Positions 17,583 through 26,836 of a DNA stretch of 64,000 bases are shown here, piece by piece. Each line of letters opens with the position of its first letter. Positions within the stretch are counted from its first letter, which is position 1. This DNA is from Massiliimalia timonensis (GTDB lineage: Bacteria; Bacillota; Clostridia; Oscillospirales; Ruminococcaceae). Location of the stretch: positions 496,001 through 560,000 of the forward strand of contig NZ_FYDD01000004.1 in the NCBI RefSeq assembly GCF_900186585.1, read 5' to 3'. The notes beneath the pieces are model-generated. The model was not told the origin of the DNA. It did not search any database and saw only the letters and a list, made by a program, of their open reading frames with translations. The position numbers were made by a program, and so were the translations under genes.

Positions 17583-17771
17583 ATGGAACAGAAGAAAATA
17601 GACAGGATCAATGAACTTGCCAGAAAAGCGAAGGAAGCAGAACTGACTCCGGAAGAACTGGAGGAGCAGTCCCTTCTGCGCAGGGAGTACATTGACGCCT
17701 ATAAAGCCAATTTGCGCGCGCATCTGGAGCATATCAAAAATGCACGCGGAAAAAATATTCCAAATTCGTAA
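17583..17771 (+). CDS. DUF896 (YnzC-like) protein
   Basis: A 62-residue helical protein with the family pattern KIDRINELARKAKEAELTPE, EQSLLRREYIDAYKANLR. The Bacillus homologue YnzC is encoded in the SOS-regulated yneA operon, but no LexA site is seen here and the molecular role is unknown. It ends the three-gene group; a terminator follows. Confidence 0.9.
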   Translation: MEQKKIDRINELARKAKEAELTPEELEEQSLLRREYIDAYKANLRAHLEHIKNARGKNIPNS

Positions 17772-17772
17772 T

Positions 17773-17810
17773 AAAAACGCCGGATCTGGGAAAGGGTTCC
17801 GGCGTTTTTT
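17773..17810 (+). terminator. Intrinsic terminator
   Basis: A 12-bp stem (17773-17784 with 17798-17809) is followed by a T-run after the DUF896 gene. Confidence 0.85.
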
Positions 17811-17859
17811 TCTTTTCTATCGTTTCATTGAAAAATTTTTTAGATTCTTGCGGAATGGA

Positions 17860-17888
17860 TTGCAATTTTTTTAGAAAAGTATTACAAT
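17860..17888 (+). promoter_or_regulatory. Sigma-A promoter of the GH31 pair
   Basis: TTGCAA (17860-17865) and TACAAT (17883-17888) are 17 bases apart, 60 bases before the alpha-xylosidase ATG. No operator was recognised. Confidence 0.65.
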
Positions 17889-17947
17889 GTAACCATAATC
17901 GTGAGCGAGCACGATGCGGGGGAATTTTATCAAAAGGAGAAAAAGAT

Positions 17948-20218
17948 ATGAAGTTTTTAAACGGAATGTGGTGTGTGAAAGATGGGGTCACCATTCTGAA
18001 AGCCAAACAAACCTATGAGGTATTTGCAACGGAAAACGGCGTTCAGATCACCGTCCCTACCACAGTGATCCGCGACCGGGGGCAAACGCTGAATCTGCCG
18101 GTGCTGACGGTAGAATTGTTTTCACCACGAAACAATGTGATCGGGGTGCGCGCTTCCCATTTTAAAGGGGTGGTGAACCATGGCCCGGACCATGAGCTGT
18201 TCTGCGAAAAGGCAGATACTTCTGTAACTGAAACCGAAACAGAAGTGGTCTTCAGAAGCGGGGACACCACCGCGCATATCAAAAAAGGAGACCAGTTCTC
18301 TATCTCTTATTACTATAAAGACCGTCTGCTCACCTCGACTGGGGACAACCTGACCGGGATGGCATATATTAAAGACGCAGACAAAAACATTTACATGCGT
18401 GAGATGCTGAACCTGAGCGTAGGGGAAGCGGTTTATGGACTGGGTGAACGCTTCACACCGTTTGCCAAAAACGGACAGACCGTGGAAATGTGGGCGGAAG
18501 ACGGCGGCACCTGCACAGAGATCGCATATAAAAACGTCCCGTTTTATATGACAAACCGCGGCTACGGGGTATTTGTTAACTATACTGGCAAGGTTTCTTA
18601 TGAAATTGCAAGCGAGGTAGTTTCTAAGATCCAGTTTACTGTTCCGGAAGAACAGTTGGAATACCATGTCATCGGCGGGGAAACCCTGCACGAAGTGATG
18701 GAAAATTACACTGCCCTGACCGGGAAGCCGGCTTTGCCTCCGGCATGGAGTTTTGGGTTGTGGCTGACCACCTCGTTTACCACCAGCTATGACGAGGATA
18801 CCGTCAACCAGTTTGTAGACGGCATGGCTGAGCGGGACATTCCGCTGCATGTCTTCCACTATGACTGCTTCTGGATGCGGGAGTTCAGATGGTGCGACTT
18901 TACATTTGATGAAAAAATGTTCCCTGACCCGAAAGCAATGCTGGCACGGATGAAAGAAAAAGGGCTGAAGATCTGCGTATGGATCAACCCCTATATCGGG
19001 CAGCTTTCTACTATGTTCCAGGAAGGGATGGATCACGGCTACCTGCTGAAAAAGGCAAACGGCGATGTTTGGCAGTGGGATATGTGGCAGGCCGGCATGG
19101 GCTTGGTCGATTTTACCAACCCGGCGGCGGTGAAGTGGTATCAGGACAAATTGCAGGAACTCATCGATATGGGCGTGGACTGCTTTAAAACCGACTTCGG
19201 CGAAAGGATCCCGACAGATGTGGTTTATTACGACGGATCCGACCCGGAAAGAATGCACAACTACTATACACATCTTTATAATAAAGCGGTATTTGAGGTG
19301 CTGGAAAAGAACTTTGGCAAAGGCGGGGCCGCGCTGTTCGCGCGTTCCGGGATCGCCGGCGGCCAGCAGTTCCCAGTCCATTGGGGCGGCGACTGCTCCG
19401 GCACCTACGAATCCATGGCGGAAACCCTGCGCGGAGGACTGTCCCTCTCCATGAGCGGGTACTCCTTCTGGAGCCATGACATCAGCGGCTTTGAAAGCAC
19501 TGCGACTCCGGACTTGTACAAACGCTGGTGCGCGTTTGGACTGCTGTCTACCCACAGCCGTCTGCATGGCAGCAGCAGCTACCGTGTGCCGTGGAACTTT
19601 GATGATGAGGCTTCTGATGTCCTGCGTTTCTTCACAAAACTGAAATGCAGCCTGATGCCGTATCTGTTTGCTGTTTCCTGTCAGGCGCATCAGACCGGTA
19701 TACCGGTTATGAGAAGCATGGTAATGGATCATCAGAACGACCGTGCCTGCGATTATCTGGACTGCCAGTACAAGATGGGCGATAACATTGTTGTTGCGCC
19801 GGTCTTCAATGACCGCGGAGAGGTGGATTTTTATCTGCCGCAGGGCAGCTGGAAAAGCCTGATCGACGAGGAAGAACTGGAAGGCGGACGCTGGTACCAC
19901 CGCGTTTACGATTACTTTGGACTGGGCTTGTTTGTGAATGTCAACAGCATTTTGCCGGTGGGCAAGGTAGATGACCGTCCGGATTATGAATATTTAGATG
20001 GCATTACCTATCAGCTTGACCCAACCGAGGATGGCGTGAAAATGAGCGCGCAGGTTTACCGGGTAGACGGCACCTTAGGTGAAACTGTGACCGCAGTTCG
20101 GGAAGGAAACCGCATTACCGTTTCTGTGGAAAACGCGGCCTACCCATGGCAGGCAAAAGCGTTTGGGCAGACTGTGACTGCTGACAAAGGGATAAAAGAG
20201 GTTGTTATTACCTTGTAA
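17948..20218 (+). CDS. yicI: Alpha-xylosidase, GH31 (YicI-like)
   Basis: A 756-residue GH31 enzyme. The nucleophile is Asp416 in KTDFGERIP and the acid/base Asp482 in HWGGDCSGTYESM; both motifs and numbers match E. coli YicI, an alpha-xylosidase acting on isoprimeverose-type alpha-xylosides. WINPYIGQ and GYSFWSHDISGFE also fit that subgroup. AAAAGGAG eight bases before the ATG sets the start; an in-frame extension back to 17828 lacks one. It is followed by a second GH31 gene after 18 bases. Together with xylulokinase at 2498 it suggests xyloglucan oligosaccharide use, although the two loci are not contiguous. Confidence 0.9.
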   Translation: MKFLNGMWCVKDGVTILKAKQTYEVFATENGVQITVPTTVIRDRGQTLNLPVLTVELFSPRNNVIGVRASHFKGVVNHGPDHELFCEKADTSVTETETEVVFRSGDTTAHIKKGDQFSISYYYKDRLLTSTGDNLTGMAYIKDADKNIYMREMLNLSVGEAVYGLGERFTPFAKNGQTVEMWAEDGGTCTEIAYKNVPFYMTNRGYGVFVNYTGKVSYEIASEVVSKIQFTVPEEQLEYHVIGGETLHEVMENYTALTGKPALPPAWSFGLWLTTSFTTSYDEDTVNQFVDGMAERDIPLHVFHYDCFWMREFRWCDFTFDEKMFPDPKAMLARMKEKGLKICVWINPYIGQLSTMFQEGMDHGYLLKKANGDVWQWDMWQAGMGLVDFTNPAAVKWYQDKLQELIDMGVDCFKTDFGERIPTDVVYYDGSDPERMHNYYTHLYNKAVFEVLEKNFGKGGAALFARSGIAGGQQFPVHWGGDCSGTYESMAETLRGGLSLSMSGYSFWSHDISGFESTATPDLYKRWCAFGLLSTHSRLHGSSSYRVPWNFDDEASDVLRFFTKLKCSLMPYLFAVSCQAHQTGIPVMRSMVMDHQNDRACDYLDCQYKMGDNIVVAPVFNDRGEVDFYLPQGSWKSLIDEEELEGGRWYHRVYDYFGLGLFVNVNSILPVGKVDDRPDYEYLDGITYQLDPTEDGVKMSAQVYRVDGTLGETVTAVREGNRITVSVENAAYPWQAKAFGQTVTADKGIKEVVITL

Positions 20219-20236
20219 GAGAAAGGGAGCGTAGTG

Positions 20237-22243
20237 ATGGCTTTTCGTGCAGAAGAAAACAAACTCGTATACCACTATGACGCAGAAGAACTTTGGATCG
20301 AGCCTTGGGGGGAAAACAGCTTCCGGGTGCGTTCCACCAAAATGGCGCAGATGCCGTCAGAGGACTGGGCGCTGCTGCCTCCGGTCAACTGCAAAGCCGA
20401 GATCCAGCTTTATGAGGACGGTTCGGCAAGCATCCGAAATGGGAAGATCCTGGCGAATATGACTCCCGGCGGGAAGCTTAGCTTCCACCGTGGGGACGGA
20501 ACCCTGCTGCTGAACGAATACGTCCGCAACCGCAGTGACGTGAAAGCGGAATACTGCTCGGCACTGGATATTGAAGCGCGGGAATTCCGTCCGCTTTTGG
20601 GCGGGGACTATAACCTTTCCCTGCGGTTTGAATCTACTGCGCCGGACGAAAAGATCTATGGTATGGGGCAGTATCAGCAGCCATACTTGGATTTGAAGGG
20701 AACTGACCTGGAACTGGCGCACAGGAACTCTCAGGCAAGCGTGCCGTTTGCGTTGTCATCTCTGGGATACGGCTTCTTGTGGAACAATCCTGCGGTAGGC
20801 CGTGTTACCTTTGGGAAGAATATCACTACCTGGGAGGCACAGTCCACCAAGCTGATGGATTACTGGATCACCGCGGGCGACACTCCGGCGGAACTGGAAG
20901 AAGCTTATGCCAAGGCAACCGGTACCGTTCCGATGATGCCGGATTACGCGACTGGCTTCTGGCAGTGCAAGCTGCGTTACCAAACGCAGGAAGAACTGCT
21001 GGAGGTGGCGCGGGAATATAAACGGCGCAAACTGCCGATTTCGGTCATTGTGATCGACTTTTTCCACTGGCCGTTACAAGGCGAATGGAAGTTTGATCCA
21101 ACTTATTGGCCGGATCCGGACGCTATGATCGCAGAACTCAAAGAAATGGGGATCGAACTGATGGTTTCCATTTGGCCGACGGTAGACTACCGCAGTGAAA
21201 ATTTTGACGAGATGATGGAAAAAGGTTACCTGATCCGCACTGACCGCGGGTTCCGCATCGGGATGGATTTCCAAGGGAACACCATCCATTATGACGCCAC
21301 CAATCCGGGAGCGCGGGAATACGTTTGGCAGAAGGCGAAGAAAAATTACTATGACAAAGGCGTTAAGCTGTTCTGGCTGGACGAGGCGGAACCGGAATAC
21401 ACAGTGTATGATTTTGACAATTACCGCTACTATCTGGGGCCGAACGTACAGGTCGGAAACTGGTATCCGGTCATGTATGCCAAAACATTTTTTGACGGGA
21501 TGCAGGAACAGGGACAGGAAAATATCCTGAACCTGTTGCGCTGTGCATGGGCGGGCTCCCAAAAATACGGTGCCTTGGTATGGTCCGGCGATATTCACTC
21601 CAGCTTTTCCTCTTTAAGAAACCAGTTTGCGGCTGGTTTGAATATGGGACTGGCTGGAATCCCATGGTGGACAACTGATATTGGCGGTTTCCATGGGGGC
21701 TGGGTCGATGATCCAAATTTCCACGAACTGTTGATCCGCTGGTTTGAATACGGCACGTTTTGCCCGGTGATGCGTCTGCATGGGGACCGGGAGCCGCATA
21801 AACCGCAGTATGGCACTACTGGAGGCGCGACCTGTGTTTCCGGCGCAGATAACGAGGTGTGGTCTTATTCTCCGGAAGTGCTGGATATCTGCACTAAATA
21901 CCTGTTTTTACGGGAACGTCTGCGTCCTTATGTGACAGAACAGATGAAACAGGCACACGAAAAGGGGACACCGGTGATGCGTCCGCTCTTCTATGATTTC
22001 CCACAGGATAAAAAGGCGTGGGATGTGGAAGATGAATACCTTTTTGGGCCGGACATTTTAGTGGCTCCGGTCATGTATGCAAAGCAGTTGAAACGCAGCG
22101 TCTATCTGCCTGAGGGGGCTTCCTGGACCAACGCTTGGACTAAGGAAACTTATGATGGCGGTCAGATGATTGACGTTGATGCACCGATCGACTGTATTCC
22201 GCTGTTCTTAAAGAACGGCGCACAGCTTCCGATTCAAGAGTAG
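20237..22243 (+). CDS. GH31 family glycosidase (alpha-glucosidase or alpha-xylosidase)
   Basis: A 668-residue intracellular GH31 enzyme. The nucleophile is Asp382 in FWLDEAEPE and the acid/base Asp452 in VWSGDIHSSF. GFWQCKLRYQTQEELLEVAR is typical of the GH31 branch that includes alpha-xylosidases and alpha-glucosidases of Bacteroidetes and Clostridia. The start is ATG 20237 with AGGGAG seven bases upstream rather than the GTG three bases before. It is co-transcribed with the YicI-like gene. The substrate may be a different alpha-linked residue on the same oligosaccharide. Confidence 0.85.
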   Translation: MAFRAEENKLVYHYDAEELWIEPWGENSFRVRSTKMAQMPSEDWALLPPVNCKAEIQLYEDGSASIRNGKILANMTPGGKLSFHRGDGTLLLNEYVRNRSDVKAEYCSALDIEAREFRPLLGGDYNLSLRFESTAPDEKIYGMGQYQQPYLDLKGTDLELAHRNSQASVPFALSSLGYGFLWNNPAVGRVTFGKNITTWEAQSTKLMDYWITAGDTPAELEEAYAKATGTVPMMPDYATGFWQCKLRYQTQEELLEVAREYKRRKLPISVIVIDFFHWPLQGEWKFDPTYWPDPDAMIAELKEMGIELMVSIWPTVDYRSENFDEMMEKGYLIRTDRGFRIGMDFQGNTIHYDATNPGAREYVWQKAKKNYYDKGVKLFWLDEAEPEYTVYDFDNYRYYLGPNVQVGNWYPVMYAKTFFDGMQEQGQENILNLLRCAWAGSQKYGALVWSGDIHSSFSSLRNQFAAGLNMGLAGIPWWTTDIGGFHGGWVDDPNFHELLIRWFEYGTFCPVMRLHGDREPHKPQYGTTGGATCVSGADNEVWSYSPEVLDICTKYLFLRERLRPYVTEQMKQAHEKGTPVMRPLFYDFPQDKKAWDVEDEYLFGPDILVAPVMYAKQLKRSVYLPEGASWTNAWTKETYDGGQMIDVDAPIDCIPLFLKNGAQLPIQE

Positions 22244-22250
22244 AAAATAA

Positions 22251-22296
22251 AGACAAATAAAAAAGCAGTCAAATTTGACTGCTTTTTTATTTGTCT
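22251..22296. terminator. Bidirectional terminator
   Basis: A 23-bp perfect palindrome (22251-22273 with 22274-22296), whose centre will form a small loop, carries A- and T-runs on both sides. It separates convergent genes. Confidence 0.85.
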
Positions 22297-24610
22297 ATTG
22301 AAGCCATAAGATACTGGAAACGTCCCGATCGATGAAAATAAGTTCCTTTCCGCCGTCATATGCAAAAAGTTCTCCGGTGTAGGATTCCGTGCTGTAGTTC
22401 TGAATCATGGCGATATAAGAACTGTCATATGCAGCATAGTCATGGACGTTTTGGGCAATCTCTGTTTCTGTACCGTTGTCCATTAACACCAACGTACCCG
22501 AAAGGGAGTCCTGCCGGTAATCTTTCATCACCATGACTTTGCCGTCCTCTAAAAAAGTAGAAAGATAAGGCGCTACCCCTTTGGCAAAGCATTTTCCATC
22601 TACATACAGATCGGCTGTATTTCTGTCCTCAGAAACATTCTGATAATACCATACCTGGGAACCGCTTAACAGGAAATGGGAAACATTTTGATATAGTGCT
22701 TCCGGCTGTTGCTTCCCATCATCGCTGACTTTTACCCGATAAAGGGTCCCCGTTTGATCTTCCTCATGTTCGCGCAGCAAATAGTAATAAGCGGAGTGAG
22801 CTTCATTAAACTGGAACGATTGTGCAAATTGGCCGTTTACATCTATGCTGGTTTCCACCCCGTTTACGGCGAAGCATGGCTGGGAAACCGTATTGGATTC
22901 CCGCCCGGAATCGATCAATTGAGCCAAATCCCCGACCGTGGTGTATTTATTTGCTTCTGACAAATTGACTTGAAACGGTTCTTCTTCCAGTTCCTTGGAA
23001 TATTCGATAATTGGTTTTTCTGCCGGGTTCAAATAGGTTCCTGCTTCGGAGATGTTTTCTGCAACACGGACAATCTCAGTGCCATTGTAATAATAAAGAA
23101 TTGTATTGGTGTATGCATAAGTGTTGTTTTCTATTTCCTGCCGAAGCTTGTCACGCCATTCATAGTCTGGGGTCGGCTCGTAGAAATAAGGGGATAAGGT
23201 ATAATCTCCGGTGGTGACAGCAGAGTATCCTTGTCCTTTTCCCTCTTCCGCTTCCCGGACTAATTCCTGTTCAGCATGCAGCACGACATCGTCCCCCTTT
23301 TTGCTGAGGGTAAACGTAATATGAACTTCTCCACCTTCTTTCATATCAATCACAGTAACAGCGGAGCCGTCAGACTGTATTTGCGCTTCCGAGGTAAAGT
23401 CTTGGACAATGTAGTCGTTGAAACGGTAGGTCAGTTTATTGTCGCTGACAGAAAGAATTTCCACGTATGGAGAGAAGATACTGGATTCAGATTTTTCCCC
23501 GTACCACTCGGCGTCAATAAATCTGGAAAAGCTTAAAATATCCTGCCCTTCTTTTTCCGCTTGATCTGCCTTAGCCATATCATCGTTGATCAGTTCTTTT
23601 AAAGGGCGGCTCGTTTCTTCATTAGTCGTAAAATAACAGGTGCCATCCGGATATAATTGTACGATGGAATCAATATTCTCAGTCAACCTTTGGGAATCAT
23701 CCTGACCGATGTCATAAGCGTACAGGGAATCCTCTTTTTGATAATATACTGTTTTTCCGTTTTTGGAGGGAACAAACACCTTGATGTCAGCTGCAATTTT
23801 TCGGCTGGGTTCTTTGCCGTTCGGGTCCTTGAAGAAGAGGCCGTCATCAGTATTCAGAAAATAAAGCCGGTCATTTTCAGCGTCAAAATAAAAAGAACTC
23901 ACGTCAGAGAACAGGGATTCCGGTTCTTGCTTGGAAAGGTCATATCGATAAAGCCGACCGTCTTCTTCTAAATAATAGACGCTTTTTTCATCTTTGGAAA
24001 AGCTAAATCCATATTCTTCCACATGATCAGAAATTAACAGGCGTTCCCCTTTGCGAAGCGCCTTGCCGTTTAGCGGCTGATAGTATAAACAACGATTTTC
24101 ACTGTCTTGCTGGTCTATATAAAGCATATTTTTTTGTTTGCTATCATAAACCGCTCCGTAAACTTCAGATGAGTAATCCGACGTATGGACAAACGAAAAG
24201 TTTTCCCCGTCTAATTCTGGAAGAGTCAGCCGCACTTCATCATTCTTTTGATACATTAACAGATGTTGCTGCTCCGTTCCCTTCAAAATGAAAAATATCA
24301 CAAGAGCCAGAACGATCAAAAGGAGAACAGCAGCGCCGGAAATAAGCAGGATAAGCTGCTTTTTGGAAAATTTTTTCGGTGGTTTTACAGGTTCTGAACA
24401 GACATTTGTTTCTGCTGTGTTCGCAAAGGAAACGTCAGGAGTGGGGATTTCTGGAATAGGAGAGGGAGGATCGCCTTGAAAAGAGTTCGAAAGCGGAGTT
24501 TGTTCTAGTAAAGAACCCGATTCTGCATCAGGCTGTTGTTTTCCGCAATGATAGCAGAACGAGTTTTCATCTTCCAACTGCACGCCGCAGAAAGGACAAA
24601 ATTTAGCCAT
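22295..24610 (-). CDS. Zinc-ribbon, membrane-anchored protein with large extracytoplasmic domain
   Basis: A 771-residue protein with three visible parts. A zinc ribbon at the N-terminus uses Cys5, Cys8, Cys19 and Cys22. A Pro/Ser-rich linker follows, then one transmembrane helix at about 85-109. The remaining 660 residues are extracytoplasmic and contain repeated beta-propeller-like units (YYLEEDGRLYRYDLSK, LYFLNTDDGLFFKDPNG, KTVYYQKEDSLYAYDIG) similar to DUF5050-type repeats. No enzyme motif is seen. Such proteins are frequent in Clostridia and could sense or display a periplasm-side ligand. It stands divergent from sigK. Confidence 0.75.
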   Translation of the reverse strand: MAKFCPFCGVQLEDENSFCYHCGKQQPDAESGSLLEQTPLSNSFQGDPPSPIPEIPTPDVSFANTAETNVCSEPVKPPKKFSKKQLILLISGAAVLLLIVLALVIFFILKGTEQQHLLMYQKNDEVRLTLPELDGENFSFVHTSDYSSEVYGAVYDSKQKNMLYIDQQDSENRCLYYQPLNGKALRKGERLLISDHVEEYGFSFSKDEKSVYYLEEDGRLYRYDLSKQEPESLFSDVSSFYFDAENDRLYFLNTDDGLFFKDPNGKEPSRKIAADIKVFVPSKNGKTVYYQKEDSLYAYDIGQDDSQRLTENIDSIVQLYPDGTCYFTTNEETSRPLKELINDDMAKADQAEKEGQDILSFSRFIDAEWYGEKSESSIFSPYVEILSVSDNKLTYRFNDYIVQDFTSEAQIQSDGSAVTVIDMKEGGEVHITFTLSKKGDDVVLHAEQELVREAEEGKGQGYSAVTTGDYTLSPYFYEPTPDYEWRDKLRQEIENNTYAYTNTILYYYNGTEIVRVAENISEAGTYLNPAEKPIIEYSKELEEEPFQVNLSEANKYTTVGDLAQLIDSGRESNTVSQPCFAVNGVETSIDVNGQFAQSFQFNEAHSAYYYLLREHEEDQTGTLYRVKVSDDGKQQPEALYQNVSHFLLSGSQVWYYQNVSEDRNTADLYVDGKCFAKGVAPYLSTFLEDGKVMVMKDYRQDSLSGTLVLMDNGTETEIAQNVHDYAAYDSSYIAMIQNYSTESYTGELFAYDGGKELIFIDRDVSSILWLQ

Positions 24611-24767
24611 AGATTGTCGCTCCTTTTGGTGAAAAATAATAATGATATTAAAATAATCATACTATGTTCATGTTGTCCTGTCAATATCCGTATCAAAACC
24701 AGAGAAGAACACATTTCGGACAATCAGCGCGCCATATGTATACAGTATAGAAAGGTGGCAGATTGTT

Positions 24768-25463
24768 ATGTTTATGGACTGGATTTCTGTGGTAATGGAA
24801 AAATTGTTGTTTCTGGCATTACATGTTGAAGGAATAGGAACATTTCCGAAACCATTATCTGCGGAGGAAGAACGAAAATGCTTTGAGGAAATGCGCCAAG
24901 GCAGTGAAGAAGCACGAGGAAAATTGGTGGAACATAATCTGAGATTGGTTGCTCATATTGCCAAAAAATATTATGCTTTAAGCGGGGATCAGGATGATTT
25001 GATCTCTATTGGGACGATTGGATTGATCAAATCTATCAGCACTTTCAGCTATGATAAAGGCACCCGATTCGCAACGTATGCCAGCAGGTGTATTGAAAAT
25101 GAAATCCTAATGCATTTCCGAAACATCAAGAAAAGTGCTTCTGACGTTTCTATCAGCGACCCGATTGATTCGGATAAAGATGGAAACACGCTGACTTTGA
25201 TGGATCTTGTGGCGGATGAAACCTGTATGATAGACCGGATCGACCTGAGATTAAAATCAGAAAAGCTGTATCGCTGCATCGAAAAAGAACTGGATGAACG
25301 GGAAAAATTGATTATCCAGCTGCGGTATGGCCTTAACGGAAGGAGACCGCTGACCCAGCGGGAAATTGCTAAAAAGCTAAAAATTTCCCGTTCCTATGTA
25401 TCCCGCATCCAAAAGAAGGCGATCGCTACGTTAAGAAAATGCTTTGCAGGAGATGAATTGTAG
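24768..25463 (+). CDS. sigK: RNA polymerase sporulation sigma factor sigma-K
   Basis: A 231-residue sigma-70 family factor with the late mother-cell sigma-K signature: EHNLRLVAHIAKKY, DLISIGTIGLIKSI, FATYASRCIENEILMHFRN, a -35-binding helix in LTQREIAKKLKISRSYVSRI. A short hydrophobic pro-sequence (about 1-25, ending FPKPLSAEEE) matches Bacillus pro-sigma-K, so membrane processing by SpoIVFB-type protease is expected. The gene is continuous, with no skin element. AAAGGTGG lies nine bases before the ATG. TATACAGT at 24739 resembles a sigma-E -10 box, but no -35 was recognised. Confidence 0.93.
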   Translation: MFMDWISVVMEKLLFLALHVEGIGTFPKPLSAEEERKCFEEMRQGSEEARGKLVEHNLRLVAHIAKKYYALSGDQDDLISIGTIGLIKSISTFSYDKGTRFATYASRCIENEILMHFRNIKKSASDVSISDPIDSDKDGNTLTLMDLVADETCMIDRIDLRLKSEKLYRCIEKELDEREKLIIQLRYGLNGRRPLTQREIAKKLKISRSYVSRIQKKAIATLRKCFAGDEL

Positions 25464-25498
25464 AAAAAGCGTTGGTGCAGAATGCACCAACGCTTTTT
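25464..25498. terminator. Bidirectional terminator after sigK
   Basis: A 15-bp perfect stem (25464-25478 with 25484-25498) flanked by A and T runs, between sigK and the convergent isomerase gene. Confidence 0.88.
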
Positions 25499-25520
25499 CC
25501 GGATGGAACAAATATATGAT

Positions 25521-26339
25521 TTAGAGGCCCAATACATCATGTAAATAACGTCTGGAGACCATTGCTGATTTATAGTTGCAGACTGGTTGAATATCCAATT
25601 CTACGCAGAGGACGCCATCGTAACCATTTTTTTGCAGGGATTTGTAGATCCCTTTAAAATCAACAGTTCCAACCCCTAATGGACGGAAACGCTTCATCGG
25701 CCATTCCGGATGAACGGTTTCGTCTGGATCGACATCCTTTAAATGGACATATGCCAGGCGGCTCGCATATTTGTCAAAGGCCTTGACCGGATCCATTCCA
25801 GCCAGCGTTGTGTGTGCAGTATCCAAACATAGATAAACGAGTTCAGGATCAGTATATTCCATCAGCAGGTCGATCTGTTCTTCGGTAAATACTGGAGTGT
25901 TAGCATGCGGATGGAAGCAGGCATACATTCCGTTTTCCCGGCACAGCTTGCCGATTTTGTTGGAGAGCTCTGCATATTCGCGGATGCGGGCGTCGTCAGT
26001 TGGACGGTTATTTGGAGCGTCTTCCCACATAACTCCCTGCAAATTCAAATAGGTCGCACCAGTGCGTTTCATGAAATCAACGTATTCTAAAGCGCTTTGA
26101 TAATCAGCCTCAGGATCATTGGTGTAATGCTCGTAAAGGTTTACCAGCTCCAGATTATATTTTTTTAGTAAGCCGTTGACTTCGTCTGCGTCGTTATCAA
26201 AATATTTGGTGATAAACGCAAAGTTTTCTACAGCTTGATACCCTAGGTCGGAAACTTCTTTCAAAAATTGTTCAAATTCCCATTTGTAATTGTCTTCGTG
26301 GTTAATAAGCCACGTCCAGCCGGTATATGCGATTTTCAT
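25521..26339 (-). CDS. Sugar phosphate isomerase/epimerase (AP endonuclease 2-like TIM barrel)
   Basis: A 272-residue xylose-isomerase-like TIM barrel of the IolE/IolI/tagatose-3-epimerase superfamily. The metal ligands are likely in EEQIDLLMEY, VYLCLDTAHTTLAG (Asp-His), AYVHLKDVD (His) and GVLCVELDIQ (Glu). Family members interconvert ketoses or dehydrate inosose; the exact reaction is unknown. It ends the leftward group lacI-rbsD-isomerase (59-base gap after rbsD) and belongs to the sugar locus discussed in the findings. Confidence 0.85.
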   Translation of the reverse strand: MKIAYTGWTWLINHEDNYKWEFEQFLKEVSDLGYQAVENFAFITKYFDNDADEVNGLLKKYNLELVNLYEHYTNDPEADYQSALEYVDFMKRTGATYLNLQGVMWEDAPNNRPTDDARIREYAELSNKIGKLCRENGMYACFHPHANTPVFTEEQIDLLMEYTDPELVYLCLDTAHTTLAGMDPVKAFDKYASRLAYVHLKDVDPDETVHPEWPMKRFRPLGVGTVDFKGIYKSLQKNGYDGVLCVELDIQPVCNYKSAMVSRRYLHDVLGL

Positions 26340-26398
26340 AACAGGTTCCTCCTTGTTTGGTCGTATCTTTACGGCAAAAAGCCGTTATATGTAATGGT

Positions 26399-26794
26399 TT
26401 AAAAGTTGACGCCGGCTACCAGCGCAATATTGGCATATGAAGTGGTTTCCCCGGTTCGGATTACTGCTTTGGCCTGCGCGAGCTTCCGTTTAAACTCTTC
26501 ATGGCAGAGCTCTGATTCAGGCAGCCCGGGCAGGGACTGACGAATCTGCTGATAAAGATTTTTGCTCTGGGTTTTGATCTCTGTCGCTATAAAGAAGGAC
26601 TCGATCACAAGTTCTTCTTTTACTGCCTCCAGTACATCCATGAATTTTGGGATATCCCTAACTAAGGACAGGTCGATCACTGGGACTCCCTTCGGAATCG
26701 GCAGCCCCGGATCAGCGATCACCAGAAATTCTGTATGCCCGATCCCGGCTATCACAGCGCATAGCTCTGGATTTAAAATACCACTTTTCTTCAT
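26399..26794 (-). CDS. rbsD: D-ribose pyranase
   Basis: A 131-residue RbsD/FucU fold protein, which converts the pyranose to the furanose form of ribose before phosphorylation. GHTEFLVIADPGLPIPKGV carries the catalytic His of GHTE and the Asp of ADPGLPIP, and the protein ends in RTGETTSYANIALVAGVNF, as RbsD does. ATG at 26794 is favoured because a ribosome binding site (GAGTGG) lies six bases before it and abuts the upstream ATG at 26800. It lies 42 bases after the LacI gene. Its partner kinase is transcribed on the other strand at 29271. Confidence 0.93.
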   Translation of the reverse strand: MKKSGILNPELCAVIAGIGHTEFLVIADPGLPIPKGVPVIDLSLVRDIPKFMDVLEAVKEELVIESFFIATEIKTQSKNLYQQIRQSLPGLPESELCHEEFKRKLAQAKAVIRTGETTSYANIALVAGVNF

Positions 26795-26836
26795 ACACAT
26801 CCACTCTTTTCGTTTGAATTTGTGTGAAACCAGAGA

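Noticed and set aside
18122-19900. A 592-codon minus-strand open frame opposite the alpha-xylosidase gene
   Set aside because: It is the antisense of a gene with full GH31 motifs, shows no protein family pattern and no start signal.
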